Below are positions 4,719-6,023 of a stretch of 6,023 nt of DNA, one piece after another (within the stretch, counting starts at the first letter, position 1; every line of letters starts with the position of its first letter). The position numbers were made by a program, and so were the translations under genes. The notes beneath the pieces were generated by a model that saw nothing but the letters and a program-made list of their open reading frames with translations, had not been told where the DNA came from and did no database searches. The stretch covers positions 9,465-15,487 of the forward strand of contig PLZT01000491.1 in the NCBI GenBank assembly GCA_003152255.1, written 5' to 3'. Origin of the DNA: Methylocystaceae bacterium. GTDB lineage: Bacteria; Pseudomonadota; Alphaproteobacteria; Rhizobiales; Beijerinckiaceae.

Positions 4719-5816
4719 GTGAAAGAGATACCTCTACGCGAACGGATTGTCGCCGCTGCGAAACCAAGAGAGGAAAACCAGCGCGGCGAAGAGATACTTT
4801 CCAGCGACTGGACCCTCGCCGCTGTAAAACAAAGGGAAGAAGAGCGGCGCAGGAAAGAACAGGTCGAGCCATCTCCCGTCGCTCTCAAACCAACGGAGGA
4901 AAACTGGCGCGCCATAGAGTCACTTGTCAGCGACTGGAACGTCGTTTTTAGACAAAAAGAGGAGGAGCGGCGCAGGAAAGAACAGGCTGCTGAGGCGGCT
5001 CTCGTCGCTCTCAAACAGGGGCGGGCTGCCGAGGCGAAGGTCGTGCATGAGGAGGCAGAAGCCGCCCGCCGAGCCAAAGACGAATGGGGCGAGCGAAAAG
5101 AGGCTAAACCCGTATTGCGTGCTGTAGAGGACAGCCTTCAAAGAGAACGCAATGAAACCCGCGCTGTGCCGAAAAGTGGGATCGTCCATTCGGGTGGCAC
5201 AGCAAGAACGAACCGGGGCATTTTATCGACATTGATCACGGCCGCCATTTCAGGCGCGATCGGTTTTGGCGCAGGCGTTTACATCACGCCGCCCGACAAA
5301 GCCGATGAATTTCGCGTGCTGGTGAATAGCAAACTTGACGAAATCAAAGGCCTCATGCATCGCGAGCGGGCCGTGATCGAGCCTAAAGCCAAAGGGCCGA
5401 CGCAGGAGGCGGCTCCAACAGAGCCAGAGGTCGCCCCCATTGAAATCCAATCGGTAATCCCCGCCCAGTCAGAGACCGAGGCTCCCGCCACGGATGCTAC
5501 GGGGCAGAAAGACATGCCGGACAACAACGCTATCCGTCCGAGTGTAAGCCCAACGGAGAGCTCGAACAGCCAGTCGCCTTTCGCTCCGGCCCCGAGCGCC
5601 GAACCTGTAGTCCCTTTCATGAGCGCGACGCCGCCGAAAACGGAAAACTTCGAGCAGGCAAAACCCGTCGCGAAGAAGGTGCCGGTCGCGAAACCTCAGC
5701 CAAAGGTTCCCGTCAAAAAACCGAAGCCGAAGCCGAAGCCGAAACCTGCCGAACACCGTCCCCAAGCCGAGCCCGCCGAGCCAACCCCACCGGCGGAGCC
5801 GCCCGCCCAACAATAG
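4719..5816 (+). CDS. Bitopic membrane protein with duplicated coiled-coil repeats and Pro/Lys-rich tail (unknown function)
   Basis: A 365-residue protein of no recognised family. Residues 1-150 are highly charged and helical, with two tandem units of about 42 residues: 'AKPREENQRGEEILSSDW' ... 'EEERRRKEQ' and 'LKPTEENWRAIESLVSDW' ... 'EEERRRKEQ', then an Ala/Glu/Arg coiled coil to about 147. One membrane helix follows at about 168-190 ('ILSTLITAAISGAIGFGAGV'). Arginines before it ('TARTNRG') indicate the N-terminus is cytoplasmic. The outer part starts with a short helix 'DKADEFRVLVNSKLDEIKGL' (193-212) and becomes low-complexity, rich in Pro, Glu, Ser and Lys, with 'KKPKPKPKPKP' at 333-343. 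The layout recalls TonB or TolA linkers crossing the periplasm, but no folded C-terminal TonB or TolA domain is present, so no function is assigned. GTG 4719 has GGGAG six bases upstream. Confidence 0.75.
   Translation: MKEIPLRERIVAAAKPREENQRGEEILSSDWTLAAVKQREEERRRKEQVEPSPVALKPTEENWRAIESLVSDWNVVFRQKEEERRRKEQAAEAALVALKQGRAAEAKVVHEEAEAARRAKDEWGERKEAKPVLRAVEDSLQRERNETRAVPKSGIVHSGGTARTNRGILSTLITAAISGAIGFGAGVYITPPDKADEFRVLVNSKLDEIKGLMHRERAVIEPKAKGPTQEAAPTEPEVAPIEIQSVIPAQSETEAPATDATGQKDMPDNNAIRPSVSPTESSNSQSPFAPAPSAEPVVPFMSATPPKTENFEQAKPVAKKVPVAKPQPKVPVKKPKPKPKPKPAEHRPQAEPAEPTPPAEPPAQQ
4752..5003 (+). repeat. Two tandem ~126-base coding repeats
   Basis: Unit 1 (4752-4877) and unit 2 (4878-5003) encode the ~42-residue repeats of the membrane protein. 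Identity at DNA level is still clear in blocks: 22 identical bases at 4842-4863 and 4965-4986, cagcgactgga at 4802 and 4928, and gaggaaaac at 4770 and 4896. One codon has been lost or gained late in the unit, so the spacing of blocks is 126 early and 123 late. This points to a fairly recent in-gene duplication. Confidence 0.75.
5721..5744 (+). repeat. CCGAAG hexanucleotide tandem repeat encoding Pro-Lys
   Basis: Three perfect CCGAAG units and a fourth, CCGAAA, encode alternating Pro-Lys in the outer tail of the membrane protein. The in-frame unit would allow length change without frameshift. Confidence 0.85.
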
Positions 5817-5894
5817 GCACCGGACAATCCGACATGGCGGCGCGCTGGATTAGCGCGGGCATAGGGCCGGCGGGAATGGGGCAGCGATCGCGCC

Positions 5895-5925
5895 AAAAGA
5901 AAAGCCCGGCCGAAAGGGCCGGGCT
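5895..5925 (-). terminator. Rho-independent terminator for the minus-strand gene entering from the right
   Basis: A nine-base-pair GC-rich stem (agcccggcc / ggccgggct, 5903-5911 and 5917-5925) closes a five-base loop. Read on the minus strand it is followed by TTTTCTTTT (A-rich on + at 5895-5903), a normal U-tract. On the + strand it is followed by cctgttcg, so it would be a weak terminator for the 365-residue gene. Confidence 0.85.
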
Positions 5926-5941
5926 CCTGTTCGTCGACGCA

Positions 5942-6022
5942 TTACCTATCGGTTGGAAACAATCCGACCTTGCCGCTGCGTCCGGCCTCTCTGAAATCAG
6001 CTGCGAATTCCGACGCAAGCCG
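5942..6022 (-). CDS. C-terminal end of an unidentified protein (partial)
   Basis: The minus-strand frame entering from the right edge is open for 26 codons ('RLASEFAADFREAGRSGKVG' then 'LFPTDR') and ends at TAA 5942-5944, just 17 bases before the start of the terminator stem. That spacing and orientation support a real gene end. The fragment is too short to name. A rival minus frame that stays open through the terminator and over the end of the neighbouring gene is a shadow. Confidence 0.5.
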   Translation of the reverse strand, partial: RLASEFAADFREAGRSGKVGLFPTDR

Positions 6023-6023
6023 G

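Noticed and set aside
5713..6018. Minus-strand open frame across the right-hand terminator
   Set aside because: It runs through the terminator hairpin and overlaps the 3' end of the 365-residue gene antisense; the competing frame stops just before the terminator.
1..6023. CRISPR array, tRNA or rRNA gene
   Set aside because: No regularly spaced direct repeats with unique spacers and no cloverleaf or rRNA-like sequence were found.

Overview
The window reads as chromosome of a high-GC alphaproteobacterium. Three things suggest a methylotroph or methanotroph of the Rhizobiales (Methylocystis/Methylosinus type): strong GC-ending codon bias, genes normally found beside PQQ-dependent alcohol dehydrogenases, and two kinds of dispersed palindromic repeat common in that order. 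The genus is an inference, not something the sequence proves.

Positions 1-2318 (+ strand) hold a directional cluster: the C-terminal end of a YVTN-type beta-propeller protein, an ABC transporter ATP-binding protein, and an ABC-2 type permease. This trio matches the families named after their association with PQQ-dependent alcohol oxidation (beta-propeller TIGR03866-like, ATPase TIGR03864-like, permease PedC/TIGR03861-like). ATPase and permease would form one exporter. The cluster has been colonised by short repeats: a REP-like palindrome lies between the propeller gene and the ATPase, and an inverted pair of a second palindrome sits at the ATPase/permease junction. One copy of that pair supplies the stop codon and C-terminal tail of the ATPase, and the other supplies part of the permease N-terminus.

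Positions 2319-3139 form a disordered, partly AT-rich segment with decayed minus-strand genes. In minus-strand order these are an open C-terminal remnant, a DUF5681-like fragment with a perfect Shine-Dalgarno sequence, a coiled-coil gene broken by frameshifts, and an intact 45-codon ORF for a one-helix membrane microprotein with an acidic repeat tail. Stop/start overlaps (TAATG, ATGA, ATGA) link them, which looks like the remains of a compact phage or mobile-element operon.

Positions 3140-6023 return to single genes: a small VanZ-family membrane protein (+), a convergent two-domain universal stress protein (-), a 342-base gap, and a 365-residue unrecognised membrane protein (+) with duplicated cytoplasmic coiled-coil repeats, one central membrane helix and a proline/lysine-rich outer tail. 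The window closes with an intrinsic terminator oriented for a minus-strand gene whose last codons enter from the right edge.
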